DNA from: Macrostomum hystrix
Lineage: Eukaryota; Platyhelminthes; Macrostomidae
Length of the DNA stretch: 64,000 nucleotides
Direction: 5' to 3'
NCBI GenBank assembly: GCA_950097015.1
Contig: CATNEN010000007.1
Span: forward strand, 7,560,001 to 7,624,000
Shown piece after piece: positions 23,251-33,429 of this stretch (position 1 is the stretch's first letter; each line of letters begins with the position of its first letter). The notes beneath the pieces are model-generated. The model searched no databases and was not told where the DNA came from. It saw only the letters and a list, made by a program, of their open reading frames with translations. The position numbers and the translations under genes are program-made.

Positions 23251-23908
23251 ATGCGAGCTGTCTGTCCCACCTTCTTGCTGATTATCTTGACCGTGCAGCT
23301 GCTCGGTGAGTCAGTGCTTCTAGCCATCTTTCAGCACTAGCGAAAGTCCGGATGCTAATTAATTATCGCGCGGCAAGGTCCCTAAGTAGCAAGCACCTCT
23401 CCCATGCATTTCAGGCCACTGTAGAGCGGCGCCAGCAGCTTCGACTGGCAATCTGATCAACGATCAGGCTGCAAAACTCCCTTCGAAGCAGCAGCAGCAG
23501 ACACAACAGCAGCCAAAACAGCAGCAGCCAAAACAGCAGCCACAGCAGCAGTCACAACAGCAGCCAAAACAGCAGCCACAGCAGCAGTCACAACAGCAGC
23601 CAAAACAGCAGCCACAGCAGCAGCCGAAACAGCAGTCACAGCAGCAGCCAAAACAGCAGTCACAGCAGCAGCCAAAACAGCAGCCAAAACAGCAGCCACA
23701 GCAGCAGTCACAGCAGCAGCCGAAACAGCAGCCAAAACAGCAGCCACAGCAGCAGTCACAGCAGCAGCCAAAACAGCAGCCAAAACAGCAGCCACAGCAG
23801 CAGCCGAAACAGCAGTCACAGCAGCAGCCAAAACAGCAGTCACAGCAGCAGCCAAAACAGCAGCCAAAACAGCAGCCAAAACAGCGCAGGACAAGCCCGT
23901 ACTCGTAG
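23251..23908 (+). CDS. Secreted Gln-rich repeat protein
   Basis: Exon 1 (23251-23305, 55 nt) encodes signal peptide MRAVCPTFLLIILTVQLLG and ends in phase 1 at gtgagt. Exon 2 (23415-23908) follows acceptor gcatttcag. The total is 549 nt, 182 residues. After a short HCRAAPAASTGN segment the protein is almost wholly QQQPK, QQPQQQS and QQPKQQ repeats, ending QRRTSPYS and TAG. AATAAA at 23977 lies 69 nt beyond the stop and supports this end. Same architecture and strand as its neighbours at 18.0, 26.4 and 29.2 kb. Long Gln-rich secreted proteins occur in adhesives and secretion granules, but no function can be assigned. Confidence 0.7.
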
Positions 23909-23943
23909 CGGGCGCCAACGGAAGAAGATGGGCAGCCAAGAAG

Positions 23944-24860
23944 ATGCTTGCCAGAACTATTTTGGGGCAAAGATTAAATAAAGATAGCGGCGAGCGAAGC
24001 AGCAGGAAAAGAAATAGACTCCGAATTGGCAGCGGGCGACGAAGAAGCGGAAAAGGGAGCGGCAAGAGGAGCGGCAAGAGGAGCGGCAAGAGGAGCGGCA
24101 AGAGGAGCGGCAAGAGAAGCGGCAAGCGAAGAGGCGAGAGAAAAAACAGGCGCCGAAGTGGCCGACGAAGAAGCTGGAGAAGAAACGGCAAGAAGAGAGG
24201 CAGGAAGAGTAGCAAGAGAAGCGGCACGCGAAGCGGCAAGAGGACCGGCAAAAAGAGCGGCAGGAGGAGCGGCAAGAGAAGCGGCAAGAGGACCGGCAAA
24301 AAGAGCGGCAGGAGGAGCGGCAAGAGAAGCGGCAAGAGGAGCGGCAAGCGAAGGGGAAAGAGAAGCGGCACGCGAAGTGGCAAGAGGAGCGGCAAGAAGA
24401 GCGGCAAGAGGAGCGGCATGATAAGCGGCAAGCAAAGAGGCGAGAGAAGAAACAGGCGCCGAAGTGGCCGACGAAGAAGCTGGAGAAGAAACGGCAAGAA
24501 AAGAGGCAGGAAGAGTAGCAAGAGAAGCGGCACGCGAAGCGGCAAGAGGAGAGGCAAGCGAAGCGGTAAGCGAAGCAGCTGGCTAAGCAACAGGCAAAGC
24601 AGCTGGCGAAGCAACAGACGAAGCAGCTGGTGAAGCAGCTGGCGAAGCAACAGGCGAAGCAGCTGGCGAAGCAACAGGCGAAGCAGCTGGCGAAGCAAGA
24701 GACGAAGCAGCTGGCGAAGCAACAGGCGAAGCAGCTGGCGAAGCAACAGGCGAAGCAGCTGGCGAAGCAACAGACAAAGCAGTTGGCGACGAAACCGCAA
24801 GAGAGGCGGGAAATGAAGCTCGCTAAAGTGGCTATCGAGTGTCGCAGGAATCATGCCTGA
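23944..24860 (+). other. Purine-rich array with long Lys/Arg-rich open frames
   Basis: Just past the Gln-rich gene, 12-bp and 24-bp repeats keep all three forward frames partly open. Frame 23944-24633 reads RSGKRSGK repeats. Frame 24026-24421 reads GAARGAAR with Glu/Asp. Frame 24630-24860 reads KQLAKQQA and ends CRRNHA. None has a credible start, signal peptide or upstream acceptor, so the coding status is unresolved. It may be a frameshifted relative of the basic repeat protein at 18-22 kb, or simply an array. Confidence 0.35.
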
Positions 24861-25300
24861 CTCTTGTCTAAGTGATTTGTGACTACCTTGGTGCAGGGTT
24901 TCCAAGAAAAATCGGTGGTAGCTTTTTCCTAACACCTTTTTCGACTATATTGTTAACTCATGGATACGAGAATGAATATTTTTTGTTTCCTCAACATTTG
25001 AGACGATAAATATATTGATTACGATATTCGGTTATTGAGCAGCGCATTTAAATGCAGTGTACAACTGTTCAGTCCGTGGACAGGGGTGCCGCCACACTCA
25101 TGTACCGAAGTCGCCACACCCAACCAAGCATCTGCCCAGCTGATGCTGGTACCGATTTTACAGAATCAAACTGATAAAACAAACTAATCAATCCTCGATA
25201 TACTACTGCTTATGCACAGAACATATTACTTATTTTACCATATACATTTAGCTTACTAAAAATCCTGATTCCGGTTCCATACAAGGCAATGTTGATTATA
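24861..25300. other. Spacer with a SINE fragment
   Basis: Unique sequence apart from the family A SINE fragment at 25045-25170. No gene seen. Confidence 0.6.
25045..25170 (-). mobile_element. SINE family A fragment, copy 3
   Basis: The minus strand carries the internal part of family A (ggtaccagcatcagctggg ... tggactgaacagttgta). Head and tail are lost, and the middle contains an extra segment. Confidence 0.6.
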
Positions 25301-25304
25301 TTCT

Positions 25305-26070
25305 ACCCAGAATGATCATAGTCTACCCAGAATGATCATAGTCTACCCAGAATGATCATAGTTTACCCAGAATGATCATAGTCTACCCAGAATGATCATA
25401 GTTTACCCAGAATGATCATAGTCTACCCAGAATGATTATAGCCTACCCAGAATGATCATAGTCTACCCAGAATGATCATAGCCTACCCAGAATGATCATA
25501 GTCTACCCAGAATGATCATAGTCTACCCAGAATGATCATAGTCTACCCAGAATGATCATAGTCTACCCAGAATGATCATAGCCTACCCAGAATGATCATA
25601 GTCTACCCAGAATGATCATAGTCTACCCAGAATGATCATAGTCTACCCAGAATGATCATAGTCTACCCAGAATGATCATAGTCTACCCAGAATGATCATA
25701 GTCTACCCAGAATGATCATAGTTTACCCAGAATGATCATAGTCTACCCAGAATGATCATAGCCTACCCAGAATGATCATAGTCTACCCAGAATGATCATA
25801 GCCTACCCAGAATGATCATAGTCTGCCCAGAATGATCATAGTCTACCCAGAATGATCATAGTCTACCTAGAATGATTATAGTCTACCCAGAATGATCATA
25901 GTCTACCCAGAATGATCATAGCCTACCCAGAATGATCATAGTCTGCCCAGAATGATCATAGTCTACCCAGAATGATCATAGTCTACCCAGAATGATCATA
26001 GTCTACCCAGAATGATCATAGTCTACCCAGAATGATCATAGTCTACCCAGAATGATCATAGTCTACGCAG
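25305..26070. repeat. 20-bp minisatellite
   Basis: About 38 copies of gatcatagtctacccagaat, highly uniform (mostly c/t changes). Confidence 0.97.
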
Positions 26071-26380
26071 AAAAGCAGTTTTCTTAAATAATTTTTTGCG
26101 TTTTGGTTTTCAGTCCAAAAAAAAGTTAGTCTTTGAGTGCGGTTATATCGAGCGCTATCGTGAGTTTGATGACTCAAATGAATCCATATGGGGGAACAGT
26201 CTGTCTACAGTCTGATCGATGGCATAAGCCAGTTTAAACAATACTAAAAAGCTGTATAAATTGTAAATCTATTTATAGCTGAGCTCAGTGAAGCCATGGA
26301 GACAGCTTTTGGGTACTTCTGTCCGGTGAAGCCGCTGGAATCACCGCTCAGAGTCAACGCACCTGCTGGGTTGCTCAATA
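26071..26380. other. Upstream region of secreted-protein gene 3
   Basis: Unique sequence before the ATG at 26381; likely promoter and 5' UTR. No motif I can assign. Confidence 0.4.
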
Positions 26381-28188
26381 ATGAGGCTTCTCTTCTGTTG
26401 CACAATTCTGCTGGTCGCTGCGGCCCTGAAGTTTGGTAAGGCTGCACTAAATCAGACTGTCAATGACTCGTAAAATACAGAGATTCCTGGGCGTTCAGTG
26501 TACTGGGAGCACACTGAGATTACACTGAGATTACACTGAGATAACACTGAGATAACAATGAGATTACACTGAGATAACACTAAGATCACACTGAGATCAC
26601 ACTGAGATTACACTGAGATAACACTAAGATCACACTGAGATTACACTAAGATCACACTGAGATTACACTGAGATCACACTGATACCACACTGAGATTACA
26701 CTGAGATTACACTGAGATAACAATGAGATCACACTGAGATAACACTGAGATCACACTGAGATAACACTGAGATAACACTAAGATCACACTGAGATTACAC
26801 TAAGATCACACTGAGATTACACTGAGATCACACTGAGATTACACTGAGATAACACTAAGATCACACTGAGATCACACTGAGATTACACTGAGATAACACT
26901 AAGATCACACTGAGATTACACTGAGATCACACTGAGATTACACTGAGATCACACTGAGATTACACTGAGATTACACTGAGATTACACTGAGATTACACTG
27001 AGATCACACTGAGACAACAATGAGATCACACTGAGATTACACTGAGATTACACTGAGATTACACTGAGATTACACTGAGATTACACTGAGATCACACTGA
27101 GACAACAATGAGATCACACTGAGATTACACTGAGATTACACTGAGATTACACTGAGATCACACTGAGATCACACTGAGATCACACTGAGATTACACTGAG
27201 ATTACACTGAGATCACACTGAGACAACAATGAGATCACACTGAGATTACACTGAGATCACACTGAGATAACAATGAGATTACACTGAGATTACACTGAGA
27301 TTACACTGAGATCACACTGAGATCACACTGAGATAACAATGAGATTACACTGAGATTACACTGAGATTACACTGAGATCACACTGAGATAACAATGAGAT
27401 TACACTGAGATTACACTAAGATTACACTGAGATTACACTGAGATTACACTAAGATCACACTGAGATTACACTGAGATCACACTGATACCACACTGAGATT
27501 ACACTGAGATTACACTGAGATCACACTGAGATTACACTGAGATAACAATGAGATCACACTGAGATAACACTGAGATAACACTAAGATCACACTGAGATTA
27601 CACTGAGATCACACTGAGATTACACTGAGATCACACTGAGATTACACTGAGATAACACTAAGATCACACTGAGATTACACTGAGATCACACTGATACCAC
27701 ACTGAGATAACAATGAGATCACACTGAGATTACACTGAGATCACACTGAGATTACACTGAGATCACACTGATATCACACTGAGATCACACTGAGATCACA
27801 CTGAGATCACACTGAGATCACACTGATATCACACTGAGATTACACTGAGATCACACTGAGATCACACTGAGATCACACTGAGATCACACTGAGATCACAC
27901 TGAGATCACACTGAGTCTCTCTTCTATTTCAGATGTATGCGCAGCCGCCCCGGCCACCAGACCTCCTGAATGCGGCGCCGCGGTTGCCTTGACTAACATG
28001 CAGCAGCCGTGGAAGTCTCACCACAGGCGGATCGAGCTCGAGCAGGTTTTGAAGCAATTCAGACACGGAAATCAACGGAGAACGCCCAAGATGCCCCACT
28101 GGACTACATGGCCGCAATCCGCAGGTCCTCGGTACAGAGTCAGGTCGATGATACTTCAATAGAGAGCCATGATAATGAACAGATTTAA
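26381..28188 (+). CDS. Small secreted protein, frame of the second exon uncertain
   Basis: Exon 1 (26381-26435, 55 nt) encodes signal peptide MRLLFCCTILLVAAALKFG and ends in phase 1 (gtaagg). Exon 2 starts at 27933 after acceptor cttctatttcag. Read without correction it gives DVCAAAPATRPPECG with two Cys, then RRIELEQVLKQFRHGN, and stops at TAG 28160-28162, 94 residues in all. The -1 frame downstream of about 28015 looks more like protein (ARAGFEAIQTRKSTENAQD, then LDYMAAIRRSSVQSQVDD) and ends at TAA 28186-28188, so one base may be missing or extra. AATAAA at 28232. The intron is a 1.4-kb minisatellite. The signal exon resembles that of the gene at 29.16 kb (both begin MRLL). Function unknown. 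Confidence 0.6.
26510..27915. repeat. 11-bp minisatellite filling the intron of secreted gene 3
   Basis: About 125 copies of cactgagatta / cactgagatca. It ends 17 nt before the acceptor, in ctgagtctctcttc. Confidence 0.97.
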
Positions 28189-28424
28189 CTGGCTGCATCT
28201 GAGTAAACATTTCGCTTTTCGGTTGTAAGGAAATAAATATTTTTATAATGCTTACTATTGAAATTTTATTGAGGCGAAGCACATTAGTACTAATTAGTTT
28301 GTATTCAGGAACACGATGTTCTAAGATGGTCTGGGCCTATTAAGTGATGTTAAGCAGGTGACTGTGATAAAACTAAAGCAGCAGTGTTTTCTGTACCTAC
28401 TGCTAGTTACCTCAGGCAGTAGTT
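28189..28424. other. 3' flank of secreted gene 3
   Basis: AATAAA at 28232-28237 serves the gene at 26.4-28.2 kb. Nothing else seen. Confidence 0.6.
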
Positions 28425-28770
28425 AATTGTCGCCATAGGTAACTGTCGCCATAGGTAACTGTCGCCGTAGGTAACTGTCGCTGTAGTTAACTGTCGCCAT
28501 AGGTAACTGTCGCCATAGGTAACTGTCGCCGTAGGTAACTGTCGCTGTAGTTAACTGTCGCCATAGGTAACTGTCGCCATAGGTAACTGTCGCCGTAGGT
28601 AACTGTCGCCATAGTTAACTGTCGCCATAGGTAACTGTCGCCATAAGTAACTTTCGCCTTAGGTAACTGTCGCCATTGGTAACTGTCGCCATAGGTAAGT
28701 TTCGCCATAAGTAAGTTTCGCCATAGGTAACTGTCGCCGTAGGTAACTGTCGTCATAGGTAACTGTCGCC
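28425..28770. repeat. 16-bp minisatellite
   Basis: About 21 copies of aactgtcgccataggt. Confidence 0.95.
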
Positions 28771-29163
28771 GTTAAATTAACTAGTAACAATAAACTGCGT
28801 GCACTTTAAGACCAAAATGTGTCAAATCATATTGCTCCTCGCTGCAAAAAAATTCTTTCCTACGATTTTTTTGAAATATCATATTTCTCATCTCAAATGT
28901 CATAGTTTCTCTCATTTTGTGGAAAATTAGCACCAAGGCGTGAAATATTAATTTCTTTCGGCTTTCTTATGGTAAGAAAACTTTTCAACAGTCTGAAATT
29001 GCTCAAATTAATCAAAATCTGAGTGGGCTTGCCACTCGACATTGCGAAGGGCTGAAAAATAAATTGCTGAAAGAATCTAGTATAAATGGTAAGCGTTAAA
29101 AACTCCTGTGTTAAGGATAACTTCATTTTACTGGTTTATACTTATTCCAATTCGCCTTAGGAA
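28771..29163. other. Upstream region of secreted-protein gene 4
   Basis: AT-rich unique sequence. An acceptor-like attcgccttag lies 3 nt before the ATG at 29164, a possible trans-splice site. Confidence 0.35.
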
Positions 29164-29571
29164 ATGAGGCTTCTCTGTGCTGCTTTTCTATTCATTGCCG
29201 TTGTCATGGTAATGGGTGAGTAAGGATTTGTAAGTGAGTGAGTGAGTGAGTGAGTGAGTGAGTGAGTGAGTGAGTGAGTGAGTGAGTGAGTGAGTGAGTG
29301 AGTGAGTGAGTGAGTGAGTGAGTGAGTGAGTTAGTGAGTGAGTGATGTGATGATTTGCACTACTCTAGTTTCAGATGAGGCGGCTGCATCGCCAACCGTC
29401 AGCCCAGCCAACCAGGCCGCATCGGCTTCGCCAAAGGCGGGCCAAGCCCTGGCCAACCTGCTGGCCAAGCTGAGGCGGCTGCTGCCGAGGCTGAAGCAGT
29501 CTGAAACGAACACCGAGCCCGAGCCGGAGATGCGCCTGCTCAGCGCTGATGAGGCCATGATCCTCCAGTAG
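29164..29571 (+). CDS. Small secreted protein with a cationic amphipathic helix
   Basis: Exon 1 (29164-29215, 52 nt) encodes MRLLCAAFLFIAVVMVMG and ends in phase 1 at gtgagt. Exon 2 (29375-29571) follows acceptor ctctagtttcag. The total is 249 nt, 82 residues. The mature part opens DEAAASPTVSP, then has a segment ALANLLAKLRRLLPRLKQ whose Leu and Lys/Arg spacing gives a strongly amphipathic cationic helix, then an acidic tail (NTEPEPEMRLLSADEAM). Short signal exon, variable mature exon and a cationic helix beside acidic sequence is a pattern shared with host-defence peptides and other gland peptides; that role is inference. Its intron is mostly a GTGA microsatellite. Confidence 0.7.
29228..29345. 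repeat. (GTGA)n microsatellite next to a splice donor
   Basis: About 29 tetranucleotides. Every period recreates GTGAGT, the canonical donor, starting some 13 nt after the real donor at 29216. Confidence 0.97.
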
Positions 29572-29949
29572 AGTCAATGGGTCAGCTCAAAATCCATGAT
29601 AAAATGCAAGCTTAGAAAGTGATCTCAATTTTCTATTTATGTTTGACAAATTTATAATTTCTATTTCTATTCTAAAAACTGCGGTGAAGGTGCGGATAGT
29701 TGCAAAAAAATTAATAACTTGTAAGACGGACGAAAAATTGAATGCCTTCAACTTTGAGAGTTAAAAAAATTATTTTTCAACCATTGCAATAATAGATTAT
29801 AATTAAATCAAAATTTATTTTAAATACAAGATTCATAGTGTGAGCAAATAATTTCGCGTGGTAGATTTTTAGTGCGTTAATAGCTTTAGGTAATATTAGA
29901 CTGATGGAAAAATTTGTATACGAAGTAGGACCTACTTTAAGTTGTACGT
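29572..29949. other. Convergent intergenic region
   Basis: Between the stop of secreted gene 4 and the 3' end of the galactosyltransferase gene, which has AATAAA on the minus strand at 29814-29819. No other gene. Confidence 0.6.
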
Positions 29950-30112
29950 CGGTCAGAAGGAGTACATCATGGCAGCCCTGTGTACACAGGATCAGTCAGA
30001 AGGAGTACATCATGGCAGCCCTGTGTACACAGGATCAGTCAGAAGGAGTACATCATGGCAGCCCTGTGTACACAGGATCAGTCAGAAGGAGTACATCATG
30101 GCAGCCCTGTGC
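29950..30112. repeat. 43-bp repeat at the galactosyltransferase stop codon
   Basis: Four copies containing gtcagaaggagtacatcatg. On the minus strand each holds the last codons and TGA of the enzyme, so the 3' UTR repeats the gene end. Confidence 0.9.
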
Positions 30113-32151
30113 AGCCTATGCCAGGTGCTTGACTGCAGTCCATTGTGCCGGTCAACCATGAAGATGTTGTTGACGATGGCCCTGCCTGTATGGCTGGGCA
30201 GTAGGTCGGCCCACAGGTTGCCGGGGACGGTGGGCTGTTGCGGCAGGCCGAGGCGGTGGGCCAGGATGCCGAGTATGTAGACGTCATCAATCCAGAGGGG
30301 CCTGGAGAACACTGAGCACCAGTAGAGCAGCTGGACCAGCGTCGGCTTGATGATGTAGGCATAGCCTTCGCAATACTTCGGGAACTTGTCGTCCGGGAAC
30401 TCCTGGCGGGTCAGGAACCATTTGTCTGCGGGCTCTCGCTCCGGCTTGCCGCCCTGCACCTTGCAGCAGAGGCCGGCCCCGGGCTGGAAGGCGCCTAGGA
30501 AAGCGTCCAGGTGGAAGACGTCAACAAACACATCGTCGTCCAGTTTGACCAGCCAGTCGGCGGACTGGCAGAACTCGGCCAGCCAGTCAAACAGGCCGAG
30601 ATGCTTCACCGTCATGTTGCGGTAGGTGTCGGCGAAGTCGCGCTGGACAATGTCCCGATGCCTGGCGGCCTCCGCCGTCACCGCCGCCTGCCGAGAGTCG
30701 GCATCCGGGCCCACAGGCCGGCCCAGGAAGAAGGCGAGCAGCAGCCGGCGGCCGCGGACGTAGCGCACGCTGCCCCAAGTCTGGCGAATCACCCGCCTCC
30801 TATCGGCATGGTCGACGGCCGAATGGACAGCCAGGACGATGGAGACCCGCCCGGTGCAGGGGCCGAAGTTCTCCAGATAGGGGAAGTCAACGAAGCCGAT
30901 GGGAGCCCGCGGCGGCTGCTGCGTCGACTGCAGCGACGGCTGCTCTGTGTCGTTGCTAGGGACGCTGCAGCGGGCCTCGAGCATCTGATACTGAGGCGAG
31001 TCGGGTCCGCCGTTTGGAAAATGGCGCCTCACCTGAAGTAGGGGTTTATTGAGGTTTCGGGACCTTCAGCACCAGCCTGTGGCACAGCGGCTGCCATTGC
31101 GCATCTCTTTCAAAGGATGTGTACAGCTGTTCTGTCCATAGACTTCAGGACAACTAAACGGTATTCATTCATTTCAGGAATTAATAGTCATGCTCACGGA
31201 CACAAATTCACGGACCCTGTTCCCGAATCCGCGGCGAGGCCTCAGGACCGATCGCAAGGCACTGAGAGTGTACACAGCCTGATGAGGAGAAAGTCTGGGC
31301 AGATGTGTGTGTGTGAGTGTGTGTGAGTGTGTGTGTACGAGTATGTGTGTGTGTGTGTGTGGGTGTGTGAATAATAGTTAAATAATAGTTTATTACACCT
31401 GCCCCAATCGGGCCACATGTGCAGCGGCAGCTATTGCGCGGCGTATCTGAAGGCTACATACGGCTGTTCAGTCCATGGACTGGGGGACGCCACACCCACC
31501 TTCAATTACCCCAGCTGATGCCGGTACCCATTTAACAGCTGGGTGAACTGAAGCAATGCAGAGTCAGATGTCTTGCTAAACGACACAAATTGTTCCAGGT
31601 TAACCGGAAATTAAACCCCCGACTTTCAAGTCGTGAGGCCGACGCTCTGACCACAAGGCAAGAACCTCCAGTGCTTAGGGGTCAGCGGAATGGGCAGAAT
31701 CGCCTCTTCGCTGGCTGCGGGTCCGAAATGATTTTCCTGCAACCCGCGGCCTGTTGTGATTATTATTTCTATCAATGATTCTCAGAGACACAATGAGTAG
31801 CTGCAGGCGAACCTTGGCCCAGTAGGAATTGCTCAGCTGCTGCAGCAGGCGCGAGTTGCTCGAATTGCCTTCGCCAGCTGACTTCGTGGGCACCGGCGGC
31901 GTCTCCAGCAGCAGCCGTCGGTACGCAGACGAATCGCCTGTTGACGGCGAAGTCAACTGGGCGAGGCGACGCGATCTCGCCGAAGCAGAGAACGAAGGCG
32001 AGGTCAGGAGGAGCAGCAGCGCGGACACCAGCAGCGTGGCGAAGCCCGCTTGGGCCAGTCGCCAGCGAAGTCGCCGACGATGCGACCAGAAGACGGCCGC
32101 GACTGCGACGGCGGTGCGCGAGTCGAAGAACTCCGCGCCTGACGGCGGCAT
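30082..32151 (-). CDS. Beta-1,3-galactosyltransferase-like type II Golgi enzyme
   Basis: Exon 1 is 32151-31813 (113 codons; ATG at 32151) and exon 2 is 31032-30082, joined in phase 0 (donor AAG|gttcgc, acceptor cctacttcag); 429 residues. A membrane anchor (FATLLVSALLLLLTS, about residues 37-51) follows a short basic cytosolic tail. GT31 family motifs appear in order: RRRVIRQTWGSV (191-202), LLLAFFLGRP, HRDIVQRDFADTYRNMT, the donor/metal site WLVKLDDDVFVD (DDD 278-280) and DDVYILGILA near the C-terminus. It should transfer galactose (or GlcNAc/GalNAc) from a UDP-sugar to glycoproteins or lipids; acceptor unknown. N-glycosylation sequons at NDT and NMT. The stop codon lies inside a 43-bp tandem repeat. 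Minus-strand AATAAA at 29814-29819. The intron contains SINE copies. Confidence 0.9.
31070..31150 (-). mobile_element. SINE family A fragment, copy 4
   Basis: This has minus-strand similarity to the 3' half of family A (variants of gtccatggactgaacagc and gcgcaatagctgccgc). It is short and diverged, next to the family B copy. Confidence 0.5.
31160..31375 (+). mobile_element. SINE family B copy 2
   Basis: It shares ccgcggcgaggc, gtgtacacagcctgatgagg and agaaagtctgggcagatgtg with the 59.4-kb copy and ends in a long TG/GTGT tail. The B box is decayed (ttcccgaatccgcgg). Confidence 0.6.
31366..31672 (-). mobile_element. tRNA-derived SINE, family A copy 2
   Basis: Read on the minus strand it matches the 18.2-kb copy over its full length: TGGTCAGAGCGTCGG head, CGACTTGAAAGTCG hairpin, cagttcacccagctg, gtccatggactgaacagc, gcaggtgtaataaac and an ATT-rich tail. 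Divergence of the head shows it is an older copy. It sits in the galactosyltransferase intron in the gene's own orientation. Confidence 0.8.
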
Positions 32152-33039
32152 GCCGCTCGGGCTCGAATGTCGGATTCTAGCGAAATGTTGCTAGTGATGA
32201 CAGCCACTGCTGCTGCTGCTGCTGCCGCTGCTGCTGCCGCTGCTGCTGCCACGCGATGGTGATAGCTCACCCTTCTTATCTTTCAACTTTTTGAGACCGA
32301 CTACAATTTCCTGACTGCCTGCCCAGCCCGTCTCTTGCATCTTCTCTTCGTTCCTCTTTGCTTTTCTTTCTACTGCTGTCTTCTGCGTCTCCCCCCCCGG
32401 AGCTGATCCCCCGGCCTTCCCACCCGACCTCCACCCCGCCTCGGCAGGCAGTGTTTGCAGGCAGCAATCGCCAAGCTGCTGGGATGGGTTAGATGGGTTG
32501 GGACAAGACTGCGCTGCTGCTCCCCAGTGTCTCCCGTCTCCAAGGCTGCCACGCTTCCTTTCCCGTTCTCTCTGACCATCGACCCCATTGGGCCGTTTTC
32601 ACCCATCTCCTCTTTCCCAATTCTCCCAATCTCTCTCCTCTGAATTCTCCTCAGCTATTTTGAGCTCTCTCTCACTCGAACTGTCCGCTGCTCGACGCTT
32701 TTCACTCAAGGGCTTTTTGCCATGGGTTCGAGTTCCCGTGTCTCGGTATTTTTGGCAGCTTTTTTTGGCCTATGGCTTTCGTCATTATAACGCACAGGTA
32801 CGGCAGATCCTGTTAGCTTGAGCTGGGCGAGTGTGCAGAGAATCTGCTCAGCCTGCTCAACTGTACTCACGATGCGATGAGATGCTCAGCGAGAACTGGA
32901 GTTCTTTTCGATTCCCCGAGCGGATTTCTGTTTGTCAGGAGTGCAGGAAAGTGCTGGGTGGGATAAATCTCCCCGAAGGTTTCGGTCGGTCTGCGGCCAC
33001 ACCCGAAATCGCCCGTCCTCTCAGTGCAATGAAGACCAC
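32152..33039. other. Upstream region of the galactosyltransferase gene
   Basis: CTG/GCT-rich near 32200-32250, then pyrimidine-rich on the plus strand. Likely promoter and 5' UTR for the minus-strand gene. No ORF here has family features. Confidence 0.5.
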
Positions 33040-33255
33040 CCCCCAGCCCCCAGCTCATTCTGCACTCCAAGCTGGCCAGACCCCCCCCAGCACCCAGCTC
33101 ATTCTGCACTCCAAGCTGGCCAGACCCCCCCCAGCACCCAGCTCATTCTGCACTCCAAGCTGACCAGACCCCCCCCCAGCACCCAGCTCATTCTGCACTC
33201 CAAGCTGACCAGACCCCCCCCAGCACCCAGCTCATTCTGCACTCCAAGCTGGCCA
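33040..33255. repeat. 45-bp minisatellite
   Basis: About 4.5 copies containing cccagctcattctgcactcc, with C7-8 runs of variable length. Confidence 0.9.
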
Positions 33256-33429
33256 GATGTCTTAGCCCAATATCGAATTGGAAAATGCTAGCTGACAGTG
33301 AAATTTGAAATCTGAAAACAATGAAGGGAAACCAGAGCGGGACACTGAACACTGGAGATAAAAAGTAAAATGTGCTTAGATGAAGCTTGAAGGTGGAAGC
33401 TGGAAGCGGAAACTGAAACTGCGAGTAGA

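Noticed and set aside
25305..26070. CRISPR-like regular array
   Set aside because: Contiguous 20-bp units without spacers, in a eukaryotic sequence: a minisatellite.
32722..32790. Signal-peptide-like start MGSSSRVSVFLAAFFGLWL
   Set aside because: Stops after 22 codons and has no donor in the right place, unlike the four secreted-protein genes.
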